This document shows positions 1 to 7,028 of a DNA stretch of 10,221 nt, piece after piece. Origin of the DNA: Lucifugimonas sp038150225 (GTDB taxonomy: Bacteria > Chloroflexota > Dehalococcoidia > Lucifugimonadales > Lucifugimonadaceae); the NCBI GenBank assembly GCA_038150225.1, contig JAYQWG010000050.1, forward strand, positions 1-10,221, given 5' to 3'. The translations under genes were made by a program, and so were the position numbers. Each line of letters starts with the position of its first letter. Within the stretch, counting starts at the first letter, position 1. A model generated the notes under the pieces. That model was not told where the DNA came from and searched no databases. It saw only the letters and a list, made by a program, of their open reading frames with translations.

Positions 1-1
1 G

Positions 2-328
2 ATTGTCACGCCAATGCCAATTTCAATGTCTGCGGATGTCACTATCGAGTACAAATTGAAACTACGGTTGATTCCAGTCTCCTGGAAATCAGACATTCCG
101 GTATGGGAACCGCCACTCAAATTTACAGACCGGCAAATTCGGGGCCCTTACAGAAGTTGGATTCACGACCACCTTTTTTCAGAGATTCAGCCCAACGTTA
201 CGTCGGTCGAAGACAGAGTCCGTTATCGGGTTCCAACGGGGCGCCTCGCCCACTTCCTATTCGTGAAACGGGATTTGCTCAAGATATTCAACTACCGAGC
301 CCAAAAGCTGAAAGACATATTTAATTGA
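2..328 (+). CDS. SRPBCC-fold ligand-binding protein, C-terminal part
   Basis: This is the 3' part of a gene that begins left of the window; the frame is open to base 2 and ends at TGA 326-328. The visible 108 residues match the SRPBCC (START/Bet v1-like) subgroup often mislabelled as a cell-division inhibitor. Recognisable pieces are the IVTP strand at the very start, WKSDIPVWEPP, RQIRGPYRSWIHDH, EDRVRYRVP and the C-terminal helix with FVKRDLLKIFNYR. Family members are usually about 150 residues, so roughly the first third is missing. They are soluble proteins with a hydrophobic cavity; no reaction or ligand can be named. The ATG at position 14 is internal, because the conserved IVTP segment lies upstream of it in frame. 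The loop after RVP looks a few residues shorter than usual. The family call is made from remembered motif patterns, not from a search. Confidence 0.75.
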   Translation: MVTPMPISMSADVTIEYKLKLRLIPVSWKSDIPVWEPPLKFTDRQIRGPYRSWIHDHLFSEIQPNVTSVEDRVRYRVPTGRLAHFLFVKRDLLKIFNYRAQKLKDIFN

Positions 329-513
329 GCGCAAGGCGATCCCGCGTGAGTGCATACCCTGAATATTCGCAGTACTTGCGGGATGGTAAGACATAGCAGT
401 CACAGGCCTTCGGTCAAAATTCTGAGGACGTATCTATGGTCCGCTGGTCGGTGCGCCAACATGAGCGTACTTTTTTATTCGTATTTCACACTGTTAAAAG
501 GTAGCAACGAAGA

Positions 514-1659
514 ATGAAAATCACCTCACTGAATCCCTGGCTTGTGAAGGTCGATGGTACGTTCTGGGGCGAATATTTTTTCGTTGAAGTGCATACCGAT
601 GAGGGCATTACTGGCTGGGGTGAAATCACAACCACCACGTTGATTGCCAACCGTGCAGTAGCGGGCATCATTGATCAGCTAAACGATCTCCTCGTCGGAG
701 AAGACCCCACACATATCGAGCGAATCTGGAACAAGGTTTTCCGCTCGTTCACCTACATGGGTTCACGTGGCGCAACAACTCACGTCGTAAGTGGAATCGA
801 CATTGCTTTATGGGATATCCGCGGCAAACAACTTGGGCTGCCAATCTATGAGCTACTAGGCGGAAAAGTTCGGGAAGACGTGTTGCTCTATACCCACCCT
901 GACCAAAGCAAGTGGGACACAGACGAAGGAATCGAACAGGAGGTTAGAAAGATCGTCGAAAGCGGTCACACTTCAATGAAGTTTGATCCTTTCCCGCACA
1001 CTGGTGAACAGGAGACACAAAACGCTGGTTACATGAGTGGGACGCTCGATAGGACTGGAGAACGGCTAGCGGCTAACGTCACTGCAAAAGTACGTGATTA
1101 CGCCGGTGACGACATGGAAATCCTTATCGACGCCCATGGGCGGTTTAACGTGCCCACGGCAATCCGTCTGTGTAACTCGCTTGAGGATGCTGCCGGTATC
1201 GACTGGTTCGAAGAACCCGTACCTGTAGAGAGTTATCATGCGCTGAGCCAGGTGCGCGAGAAGGTAAACGTTCCAATATCGGTCGGAGAACGACTCCATA
1301 CCCGTTGGGAGTTCGTGCCAATTTTTGAAAACGAACTTGCTGACTTCGTCATGCCAGATGTCACATGGACAGGTGGTATTACTGAGCTTAAGAAGATTTC
1401 AACACAGGCTGAGTCGTACTACATCCCTGTCTCACCACACGATGCGAGTGGTCCAATCAATGTGCTTGCAGGAGCGCACGTCATGCTCACGGTGCCGAAC
1501 TTTTATAGGATTGAAACTTCGAACGCTGACCTCAGCTCCTATAACCAGTTCATCGAAACGCCTCTCGACAATTCTGGCGGCTCTCTGAAGGTACCTAACA
1601 TGCCCGGACTCGGCATCGAAATGAACATGGACTACATGCGCACCAACAAGCTGAATTAG
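514..1659 (+). CDS. Enolase-superfamily acid-sugar dehydratase (mandelate racemase/D-galactonate dehydratase-like)
   Basis: The 381-residue protein has the full length of the mandelate racemase subgroup: an N-terminal capping domain (about 1-115) and a TIM-like barrel (about 125-360). Active-site elements appear in the usual order: K156 in MKFDPF; metal ligand D206 with H208 in IDAHGRF; a second ligand in WFEEP (E233/E234); a third, E259, in SVGER; D282 in MPDV; and H309 in SPHD. Known members abstract the proton alpha to a carboxylate using Mg2+. The D-x-H-G-R pattern with a later S-P-H is typical of acid-sugar dehydratases such as D-galactonate dehydratase, which give 2-keto-3-deoxy acids. 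The substrate here cannot be assigned. The protein is probably cytosolic, since no signal peptide is seen. Upstream of the ATG is only a weak AAGG, 13 bases away. No sugar transporter or aldolase gene lies beside it. Confidence 0.88.
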   Translation: MKITSLNPWLVKVDGTFWGEYFFVEVHTDEGITGWGEITTTTLIANRAVAGIIDQLNDLLVGEDPTHIERIWNKVFRSFTYMGSRGATTHVVSGIDIALWDIRGKQLGLPIYELLGGKVREDVLLYTHPDQSKWDTDEGIEQEVRKIVESGHTSMKFDPFPHTGEQETQNAGYMSGTLDRTGERLAANVTAKVRDYAGDDMEILIDAHGRFNVPTAIRLCNSLEDAAGIDWFEEPVPVESYHALSQVREKVNVPISVGERLHTRWEFVPIFENELADFVMPDVTWTGGITELKKISTQAESYYIPVSPHDASGPINVLAGAHVMLTVPNFYRIETSNADLSSYNQFIETPLDNSGGSLKVPNMPGLGIEMNMDYMRTNKLN

Positions 1660-1791
1660 TTTTGATCGCCCGAAAATAGTAGTCTGGTTATCTTGGCGGC
1701 ACGCGCTTCTGACAAACTTTGTTTCATTACCGTAGAATTCAGCCCAAAGTAGTTGATCTGAAATCGATCCGTCTGAAAATAAAATGGTGCA

Positions 1792-2721
1792 ATGACCCTC
1801 ACCGTAGCCGCCCTTTATCACTTCACTCATATCGATGACTTAGAAGGCAAAAGAGATGAACTTCTGGGGTTGTGTCGTGCAGAAGATGTGTACGGCACTT
1901 TGATTCTCGCAGAAGAAGGAATTAACGGGACGATTGCCGGACCTGCTTCTGGCATCGAGAACGTGATCGGCTGTCTCAGCAGCTGGTCTGAAATTAATAG
2001 CCTTGAAGTGAAATACTCGGCAAGCAGCAGTCGCGCGTTCAAGCGATTAAAGGTGAAGGTCAAAAAAGAGATTGTCACCATGGGCGTATCTGAGGTAGAT
2101 GTTGCGAAAGACGTCGGTACGTATGTTGAGCCCAAAGACTGGAATGAGTTGATTGAACGGGATGATGTACTCGTTGTGGATACACGCAATTCTTACGAGT
2201 TTGGTGTTGGTAGATTCGCAGGTGCGTTAGATCCCGAGACTGAAACTTTCCGAGAATTTCCTGCATGGGCTCAGGATCTTGCGAGCGGTGAAGAAGGATC
2301 AAAACCAACCGCCGTGGCTATGTATTGCACTGGTGGAATCAGATGTGAGAAGGCGACTGCATACATGCGGAAACTCGGCTTCGTTGAGGTATACCACTTG
2401 AAGGGTGGCATCCTCAAATACCTGGAACAGGTCCCTGAAAAAAATAGCTTGTGGGAGGGCGAGTGTTTCGTATTCGACGAGCGTGTTACTGTCAGGCACG
2501 GACTCGCCGAGGGCGATTATCGCCTTTGCTACGGTTGTATGAACCCAATTTCACCGGATGAGCGTCAGTCACCTAATTTCGAAGAAGGTGTTAGCTGTTC
2601 GAACTGTTACGGTTCGCTTTCGAACTATGACCGAGACCGCTTCAGGGAACGTCAGAAGCAGATCAATCTGGCCAAGGACCGTGGAGAATCCCACTTCGAA
2701 GACCGAGCTCGACTGCGGTAG
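1792..2721 (+). CDS. trhO: tRNA uridine(34) hydroxylase TrhO (rhodanese family, YceA-like)
   Basis: The 309-residue protein has the TrhO/YceA architecture. An N-terminal acylphosphatase-like domain (about 1-100) contains EEGINGTIAG. A rhodanese domain (about 112-215) has the loop CTGGIRCEKA with C179 as the expected catalytic cysteine and C185 close by. A C-terminal cysteine-rich module carries two pairs, C246/C249 and C269/C272, likely to bind a metal. Known TrhO enzymes use O2 to form 5-hydroxyuridine at the wobble position of certain tRNAs, a prephenate-independent route to cmo5U/mo5U. The ATG at 1792 is the only sensible start: the upstream ATG at 1784 is in another frame and stops at once. 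No clear ribosome-binding site precedes it. A 132-bp gap separates it from the upstream gene, so co-transcription is uncertain. Confidence 0.9.
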   Translation: MTLTVAALYHFTHIDDLEGKRDELLGLCRAEDVYGTLILAEEGINGTIAGPASGIENVIGCLSSWSEINSLEVKYSASSSRAFKRLKVKVKKEIVTMGVSEVDVAKDVGTYVEPKDWNELIERDDVLVVDTRNSYEFGVGRFAGALDPETETFREFPAWAQDLASGEEGSKPTAVAMYCTGGIRCEKATAYMRKLGFVEVYHLKGGILKYLEQVPEKNSLWEGECFVFDERVTVRHGLAEGDYRLCYGCMNPISPDERQSPNFEEGVSCSNCYGSLSNYDRDRFRERQKQINLAKDRGESHFEDRARLR

Positions 2722-2898
2722 CTGGTCAGAAAAATAGTGAGTGCATTGTTACGGGGCGTTAAACGGGCTTCACCTGCCGAACAAAAAACTGACCGTCACC
2801 GTTACCAACGTCGACAGTTTCTTACCCAACAGCATCTCGATGCCGCACTGTCCAGCCCCGTAAAAGCGCCTGAATAAGATGGCAGAAGGGTTCTCTAG
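2722..2898. other. Non-coding stretch, possibly decayed sequence
   Basis: There is no intact gene between trhO and the receiver relic. It contains a 9-bp inverted repeat, TTACGGGGC at 2749-2757 and GCCCCGTAA at 2855-2863. The repeat arms are 97 bp apart, too far for a simple terminator. On the minus strand, a short frame ending near 2758 reads ETVDVGNGDGQFFVRQVKPV and then stops. It is preceded by an in-frame TAA, so it might be a gene remnant, but I cannot identify it. Confidence 0.35.
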
Positions 2899-3135
2899 CT
2901 GAGACTTGGAAACGAACAGTACGAAGTTTACATTGCGTTGTGCGCAGACAGAGGTGCCACAGCTGTCTATGAGCACCGACCGGACATCGTTTTGCTGGAC
3001 GTGCGAATCACCGGGGATGGCGGCGACAAGTTGATGTGTTGAGATTTTTCATCGCTCCACCTATCATCTCTGCGCGAAGCAGCCAGAACCACGAGATTTT
3101 TTGTTGGCTCGAAGCACAACCGAAGCCACCTGAAC
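2899..3135 (+). pseudogene. Relic of a response-regulator receiver domain
   Basis: Two adjoining frames together resemble a CheY-like receiver. The first frame (from a TAG at 2896 to TGA 3040-3042) reads LGNEQYEVYIAL, then EHRPDIVLLDVRITGDGGD, which matches beta-2 through the phosphoacceptor-Asp strand and the following loop. After a frame change around 3030, the next frame reads DVLRFFIAPPIISARSS and FCWLEA, which matches the alpha-3 helix, the beta-4 strand with its conserved small hydroxyl residue, and the start of alpha-4. The N-terminal acidic pair strand, the beta-5 lysine and any output domain are missing. Given the TAG, the frameshift and the short length, this is read as a degraded gene rather than a working regulator. 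The match was recognised by eye and rests on short motifs. Confidence 0.5.
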
Positions 3136-3212
3136 CTAATCCCTGTGCTTCCTTATGGCAATGTCATGAGCCTAACCTGAATGTCTACTATATCCACTTA
3201 TTCATTTATTTT

Positions 3213-3221
3213 TGGTATTAT
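3213..3221 (+). promoter_or_regulatory. Candidate extended -10 promoter for the small-ORF/folE group
   Basis: TGGTATTAT fits an extended -10 element (TGn followed by TATTAT). It sits about 50 bp ahead of the first small gene in an AT-rich patch. No good -35 box is found at 17 bp, so this is a weak prediction. Confidence 0.3.
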
Positions 3222-3271
3222 ATTCGACAGCACTGATTCTCTAGTCTTTAATCAACAGGAAACTAATTTCA

Positions 3272-3451
3272 ATGCAAAATTTTTCAGCCTTCACATGGCT
3301 TTACATGGCGGCAGCTTTTTTATCATTCCTAATATCCGTGGCCCTCTGGTTTTTCGGTGACGGAGATTCGGAACATGAGGCGATATTTGTGGGTATCTGG
3401 GTTCCTTCCATACTGACCCTAGGAGTCGCTCTAGAAGGGAAACTTAGATGA
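3272..3451 (+). CDS. Small integral membrane protein (59 aa)
   Basis: This short reading frame encodes 59 residues with two predicted membrane spans. The first is at about 7-28 (FTWLYMAAAFLSFLISVALWFF), followed by an acidic loop GDGDSEHE. The second is at about 37-53, with IFVGIWVPSILTLG. The pattern IFVGxWxPSILxLG recalls small uncharacterised membrane proteins seen in several bacterial phyla, but no function is known to me. AGGA at 3257-3260 lies 11 bases before the ATG. Its stop overlaps the start of the next small gene by ATGA, so the two are probably translationally coupled, and both precede folE on the same strand. The hydrophobic pattern, start signal and coupling argue for a real gene. 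Confidence 0.7.
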   Translation: MQNFSAFTWLYMAAAFLSFLISVALWFFGDGDSEHEAIFVGIWVPSILTLGVALEGKLR

Positions 3452-3552
3452 ACGCCACTTACGTCGTCACCGGAACGTTCATGGTTGTACTGGCCGTGAT
3501 GATCGGTGCAGCTATCAGTTTTGTCGAACTTTCAAAATCCGATCGCGAGTAA
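3448..3552 (+). CDS. Very small single-span membrane protein (34 aa)
   Basis: The frame encodes 34 residues: one hydrophobic helix at about 4-26 (from TYVVTGTF to ISFV) and a short charged tail ending SKSDRE. It starts at an ATG overlapping the TGA of the previous small gene (ATGA). GAAGGGA at 3434-3440 is a good ribosome-binding site, 7 bases ahead. It ends 25 bp before the folE start. The organisation suggests a two-component small membrane unit made together with its neighbour. No family is recognised, and a chance frame cannot be excluded at this length. The stop-start overlap, ribosome-binding site and clean transmembrane profile are the support. Confidence 0.55.
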   Translation: MNATYVVTGTFMVVLAVMIGAAISFVELSKSDRE

Positions 3553-3577
3553 AAAATCCGTTAAGGAATTCGTTGCC

Positions 3578-4174
3578 ATGAACTCTACTTTGGAAAAAGT
3601 AAACAGAGAAAAAATCCTACACGAATCAGTGCGAAACATTCTTGAGGGAGTCGGAGAAGACCCCTACCGTGAGGGGTTACTGGACACCCCAAAGCGGGTG
3701 GCAAAAATGTTCTCTGAACTTCTTGTGGGGTACGAGCAGGATGCTACCGAACTTCTGAATGGCGCCCTATTCGATATAGAGCACAGCGAGATGGTAGTCG
3801 TTTCCGATATCGAGTTCCAAAGTCTATGCGAGCATCACATGTTGCCATTTCTCGGTGTCACACATGTCGCATATGTTCCACGCCGAAAAATCGTTGGTTT
3901 ATCAAAAATTCCTCGGATCGTCGAAATGTATTCCAGAAGACTTCAAGTACAAGAACGAATGACCAGACAAATCGCTGAAGCTATTTCGACGCTGATAGAG
4001 CCCTTAGGAGTCGGGGTGATCACTAGTGCGTCTCACATGTGTTCAGCGATTCGGGGTGTCAAAAAACCGGCATCGAAGATGACTACAAGTTCGATGCTCG
4101 GAGTTTTCAAATCAGATCCGGCGGTAAAGGCCGATTTCATCAACCAAATTTCAATCAGCAAAATGATTGCATGA
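3578..4174 (+). CDS. folE: GTP cyclohydrolase I
   Basis: The 198-residue cytosolic enzyme converts GTP to 7,8-dihydroneopterin triphosphate, the first step of folate/tetrahydropterin synthesis. Hallmarks are GEDPYREGLLDTPKRVAKM near the N-terminus, LCEHHMLPF with C84, H86 and H87, and SHMCSAIRGV with H153 and C155. C84, H87 and C155 correspond to the zinc ligands Cys110, His113 and Cys181 of the E. coli enzyme, all with the same offset of 26. H86 and H153 match catalytic His112 and His179. The methionine usual after the last cysteine is serine here. The ATG at 3578 is chosen because AAGGAA lies 10 bases ahead and the protein then has normal length. The frame is also open from a GTG at 3506, but that extension overlaps the preceding small gene and has no family resemblance. 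No other folate gene is nearby. Confidence 0.95.
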   Translation: MNSTLEKVNREKILHESVRNILEGVGEDPYREGLLDTPKRVAKMFSELLVGYEQDATELLNGALFDIEHSEMVVVSDIEFQSLCEHHMLPFLGVTHVAYVPRRKIVGLSKIPRIVEMYSRRLQVQERMTRQIAEAISTLIEPLGVGVITSASHMCSAIRGVKKPASKMTTSSMLGVFKSDPAVKADFINQISISKMIA

Positions 4175-4200
4175 ATTAGTCTCGGAATCGCTGCACTAGA

Positions 4201-4227
4201 AAAGCTTCGCTAAGCGAAGCTTTTTTA
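4201..4227 (+). terminator. Rho-independent terminator, usable in both directions
   Basis: The arm AAAAGCTTCGC (4201-4211), loop TAA and arm GCGAAGCTTTT (4215-4225) form a perfect 11-bp stem, followed by two more T to make a T6 run. It lies 27 bp after the folE stop. Because the stem begins with AAAA, the minus-strand reading also ends in a T run, so it can also stop transcripts from the convergent molybdenum hydroxylase genes, whose stop is 161 bp away. Confidence 0.92.
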
Positions 4228-4387
4228 GTTTTAATACTTTTGATTAGGCATAGTTAACGTACTAATTTGAGTAGCACGCACACGCTAGATATAGATCACA
4301 GCAATGCAAAATATGCTCGGAACTCGATCCGCAATAACCCGACTGAATCGTCCAAAATATCTCAAATTACATGTATCAGTATCGATA

Positions 4388-6319
4388 TCAAATCAATGGT
4401 TGAAGCGGTAGTCGATCAACATCGATTGCTAATGCATCAGAAACAGCGTTAGCAATTGCGGCTGAGATCGGCACAATACCAGGCTCCCCAGCACCGCTCG
4501 GTGTATTAGATGGATCGTCAATGATACTGATGTGCATATTCGGAACATCGGAAATCCTAGGGACGCGATAGCTGTCGAAACCTGTCGACAGAACACCCCT
4601 ACCGTCGAACTCGACCTCTTCCCAAAGTGCAGAGCCAATCCCCATGATGACGGCTCCTTCGACCTGATTGATGATGCCCTCAGGATTGAAAATTTGTCCG
4701 CAATCGAACGCCGTCCACACATCTGTCACGCGGATTACGTTACCTGAGGTGTCCACTCGTGCTACTTGGGCGACATAGCTGCCAGCATCAAATCCAACAG
4801 CCAATCCAAATCCAATTCCATCTTTTTTCTCACGCTGTGTCCACTTCGAGTCTTCAACCACTTTCTCCAAAACTCTAAAGTGGCGGGGAGAATCTAAATT
4901 TGCAGATCGGAAATCCGCAGGATCGATACCAGAGTCCCTTGCCATTCGTTCAATGTGAACCTCCCTGGCAAAGTGATTAACCGCGCCGCCAAGGGACCTG
5001 TAGCTACCATGAGCCAGAGGTGACTCAGAGACAGCCACCCTTACCCTCGCAGCAGCAGCTTTGTAGGGGGTTTCTGCTCCACGCCGTCCTCGGAAAGCGT
5101 TCTCACCCGCGTGGTACGCGATGTAATCCCAGGTGTTGATTCGGCCATTGGAATCGACACTAGATTCGATCTCAATTAGTGCAGCAGGCCTCACCGTGCT
5201 GGTCCGAAATTCTTCTTCTCTTGTGTAGCTAACCTTTACCGGCTTGCCGACCGCTCTTGCCAATTGCGCTGCTTCCACACTAACCGAGGCAGATTTCGTG
5301 CCAAATGATCCGCCAACATCAAGGCTGATGACACGGATTTGTGATGTGGGAATAGCTAGTTCCTGGGCAAGTGTCTCCCGCTCGGTAAATGGAGCTCGAT
5401 GCGCGCACCAAACAGTAAGAGAATCACCATCCCATTTTGCGGTTGCAGAACTTGGTTCCATTTGAGCGTTTGCGATGTATGGAGCGTAGTAGACGTTAGA
5501 CCATTCACGGGAACTAGCTGGTTTTGCAGAATCTATATTTCCGTCGCTCGCTAGGTCTACAACTTCGCATGCGTGTTCCTTTAGACGAAGTGGCAAATTG
5601 AAATCAGACGCATCTGAATACGTTTCAACCCACTGAACTCGAACGGAGTCAGCGACTTTCTTAACGGCGATAGGCGAATCCGCAACAACACCAACGAGGT
5701 CTCCATGTGTGACAACGGAGATAAACCCGGCTACTTGCTCTGCCCTAGCAGAATCAACTCGCACGGGACGAGATCCGGCAACTGGAGGGCGAATGATTTT
5801 TCCGTAGGTAGTTCCTTCGACTTCGAAATCACTTGCGAAGGTCGTCCTGCCGGTAACCCTATCCGGACCATCTATCCGAGCGGCACCTTCGATCAGGTCA
5901 GGTTCAGGACCCTCAATAGTTGGGTCGACCTCCACGATCATTGGCTCATCTCTACCCGAGATGTCCTCATCCGCAATATCAGGTAAAAACTTCGCTGCAG
6001 TCCTCGCGGCCCTAACAAGCTGCGTCCCAACCGTACGAGTTGATGCGCTACCTACCGTCCCCCTGTCCCATGGCACCAGGCTCGTATCACCTAGGACCAC
6101 CCCGACCGAATCCACCGGTATGTTCATTACGGCTGCCACGGTTCGAGCAAAAGAGTTTCGGATTCCCTGTCCGTATTCGACTTTTCCGGAATAAATCCGC
6201 ACGGAGCCATCATCGAAGGCGTCCAATAAGTTCGATGATTCGGGTAGCAATTGGCCCTGTTGAAAGTCTGTAAATGGAGGCCCAACAACCCTGAGCACTA
6301 ACTTTGGCGAGTTACTCAT
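4388..6319 (-). CDS. Molybdopterin-binding subunit of a xanthine oxidase-family hydroxylase
   Basis: The 643-residue protein is the catalytic molybdenum subunit. GKVEYGQG (about 45-52), with LGDTSLVPWDRG downstream, comes before the a/b-hammerhead domain (about 146-231). This domain order is that of isoquinoline 1-oxidoreductase and nicotinate dehydrogenase large subunits rather than classical xanthine dehydrogenase. Then come NAQMEPSSATA (about 284-294), DVGGSFGTK (about 334-342), GSYRSLGGAVNHF (about 438-450), FDCGQIFNPEGI and GAGEPG, with E612 matching the catalytic glutamate of the family. Such enzymes hydroxylate a carbon next to N or an aldehyde carbon using water. The substrate is unknown. 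No signal peptide is visible. The ATG at 6319 is preferred because GAGGGGAG precedes it and it overlaps the small-subunit stop by 8 bp; an in-frame ATG at 6331 would add four residues. Confidence 0.9.
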   Translation of the reverse strand: MSNSPKLVLRVVGPPFTDFQQGQLLPESSNLLDAFDDGSVRIYSGKVEYGQGIRNSFARTVAAVMNIPVDSVGVVLGDTSLVPWDRGTVGSASTRTVGTQLVRAARTAAKFLPDIADEDISGRDEPMIVEVDPTIEGPEPDLIEGAARIDGPDRVTGRTTFASDFEVEGTTYGKIIRPPVAGSRPVRVDSARAEQVAGFISVVTHGDLVGVVADSPIAVKKVADSVRVQWVETYSDASDFNLPLRLKEHACEVVDLASDGNIDSAKPASSREWSNVYYAPYIANAQMEPSSATAKWDGDSLTVWCAHRAPFTERETLAQELAIPTSQIRVISLDVGGSFGTKSASVSVEAAQLARAVGKPVKVSYTREEEFRTSTVRPAALIEIESSVDSNGRINTWDYIAYHAGENAFRGRRGAETPYKAAAARVRVAVSESPLAHGSYRSLGGAVNHFAREVHIERMARDSGIDPADFRSANLDSPRHFRVLEKVVEDSKWTQREKKDGIGFGLAVGFDAGSYVAQVARVDTSGNVIRVTDVWTAFDCGQIFNPEGIINQVEGAVIMGIGSALWEEVEFDGRGVLSTGFDSYRVPRISDVPNMHISIIDDPSNTPSGAGEPGIVPISAAIANAVSDALAIDVDRLPLQPLI

Positions 6320-6776
6320 CACTCCCCTCATTTCCGTTCACATGCTGAACCGCTTTGATAATGCGCGCGTACGCGCCGCAGCGGCAAATGTGGCTCCCAA
6401 GCGCCGATTTGATTTGTTCAACTGTCGGATCAGAGTTGCGCTTGAGAAGTGCCGTCGCGGAAATGACGAAGCCGGGTGTGCAATACCCACACTGAAAAGC
6501 GGAATGGTCGACAAAGGCCTGCTGAACGGGAGTTAGACCATCTTCACCTGCCAATCCTTCGACAGTTGTCACCTCTCGACCAACTGTCGAACCTGATGGA
6601 GTTATGCACGACCGTACAGCCTCACCGTCGATTAGGACACTGCAAGCCCCGCAATTACCCTCACCACAACCGTACTTGGCACCTGTTAATTGAAAATCGT
6701 TCCTTAGTACGTCCAGAAGAGACGTTTCGGGACCTGACTCTGAGTTCAGGTCATTCCCGTTAACGTTGATATTCAA
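6312..6776 (-). CDS. [2Fe-2S] subunit of a xanthine oxidase-family hydroxylase
   Basis: The 154-residue protein carries both clusters of the family. A plant-ferredoxin-type domain has C37, C42, C45 and C57 (YGCGEGNCGAC then SC). A helical domain has C96, C99, C131 and C133 (QCGYCTPG and CRCGAYARI). It would pass electrons from the molybdenum centre to an outside acceptor. It is the first gene of the minus-strand pair, and its stop overlaps the large-subunit start. The start is unusual: no ATG exists at the expected place, and TTG at 6776 is the best in-frame choice. The AGGA ahead of it is 12 bases away, so a start a few codons upstream at ATA or ATC (reading IKILNINVNG) is possible. No FAD-binding middle subunit is adjacent. 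Confidence 0.92.
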   Translation of the reverse strand: MNINVNGNDLNSESGPETSLLDVLRNDFQLTGAKYGCGEGNCGACSVLIDGEAVRSCITPSGSTVGREVTTVEGLAGEDGLTPVQQAFVDHSAFQCGYCTPGFVISATALLKRNSDPTVEQIKSALGSHICRCGAYARIIKAVQHVNGNEGSDE

Positions 6777-7028
6777 GATTTTTATCGATCCTCGGAGTGT
6801 TATTTTGCTGCGTCCATATAAGACTTTATGAAGCTTAGAAGCGACAGTCTATACATCCATGAGAAATCACATAGAACCAGCAACACGACTACCAGTTCTT
6901 TCGCACTGTTAATTTCCTGAGAATGTAACGCCGATCTGAGATATCATTCGGCGCATTGATGTGGGGTCGAATTTTGACCGTAAGCATCGGACTTCTAGAA
7001 ACCAGTTTTTCCGAAACCTCGCCGAAAT
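6777..7028. promoter_or_regulatory. Divergent intergenic region with two short dyads
   Basis: These 252 bases separate the minus-strand hydroxylase operon from the plus-strand cyclase pseudogene, so promoters for both should lie here. Two dyads are visible: CGCCGA...TCGGCG with a 13-base spacer near 6929-6953, and GGTCGAATTTTGACC at 6965-6979, a near-perfect 15-base palindrome that could be an operator. I see no convincing -35/-10 pair. No function for the dyads is established. Confidence 0.35.

Noticed and set aside
339..384. ATCCCGC/GCGGGAT 7-bp inverted repeat after the SRPBCC gene
   Set aside because: The 32-base spacing, absence of a T run and competing pairing make it weak as a terminator.
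1432..1830. 132-codon minus-strand frame
   Set aside because: It lies mainly antisense to the enolase-superfamily gene and has no recognisable domain; it is a shadow frame.
2770..2976. 68-codon minus-strand frame
   Set aside because: It has no family resemblance or start signal and overlaps the receiver relic on the other strand.
3506..3577. Longer folE start at the GTG at 3506
   Set aside because: It would overlap the 34-residue small gene in another frame, has no ribosome-binding site and adds 24 residues unlike the family; ATG 3578 has AAGGAA ahead of it.
4267..4452. 61-codon plus-strand frame between the terminator and the hydroxylase gene
   Set aside because: It has no ribosome-binding site, low-complexity polar composition, and overlaps the real minus-strand C-terminus.
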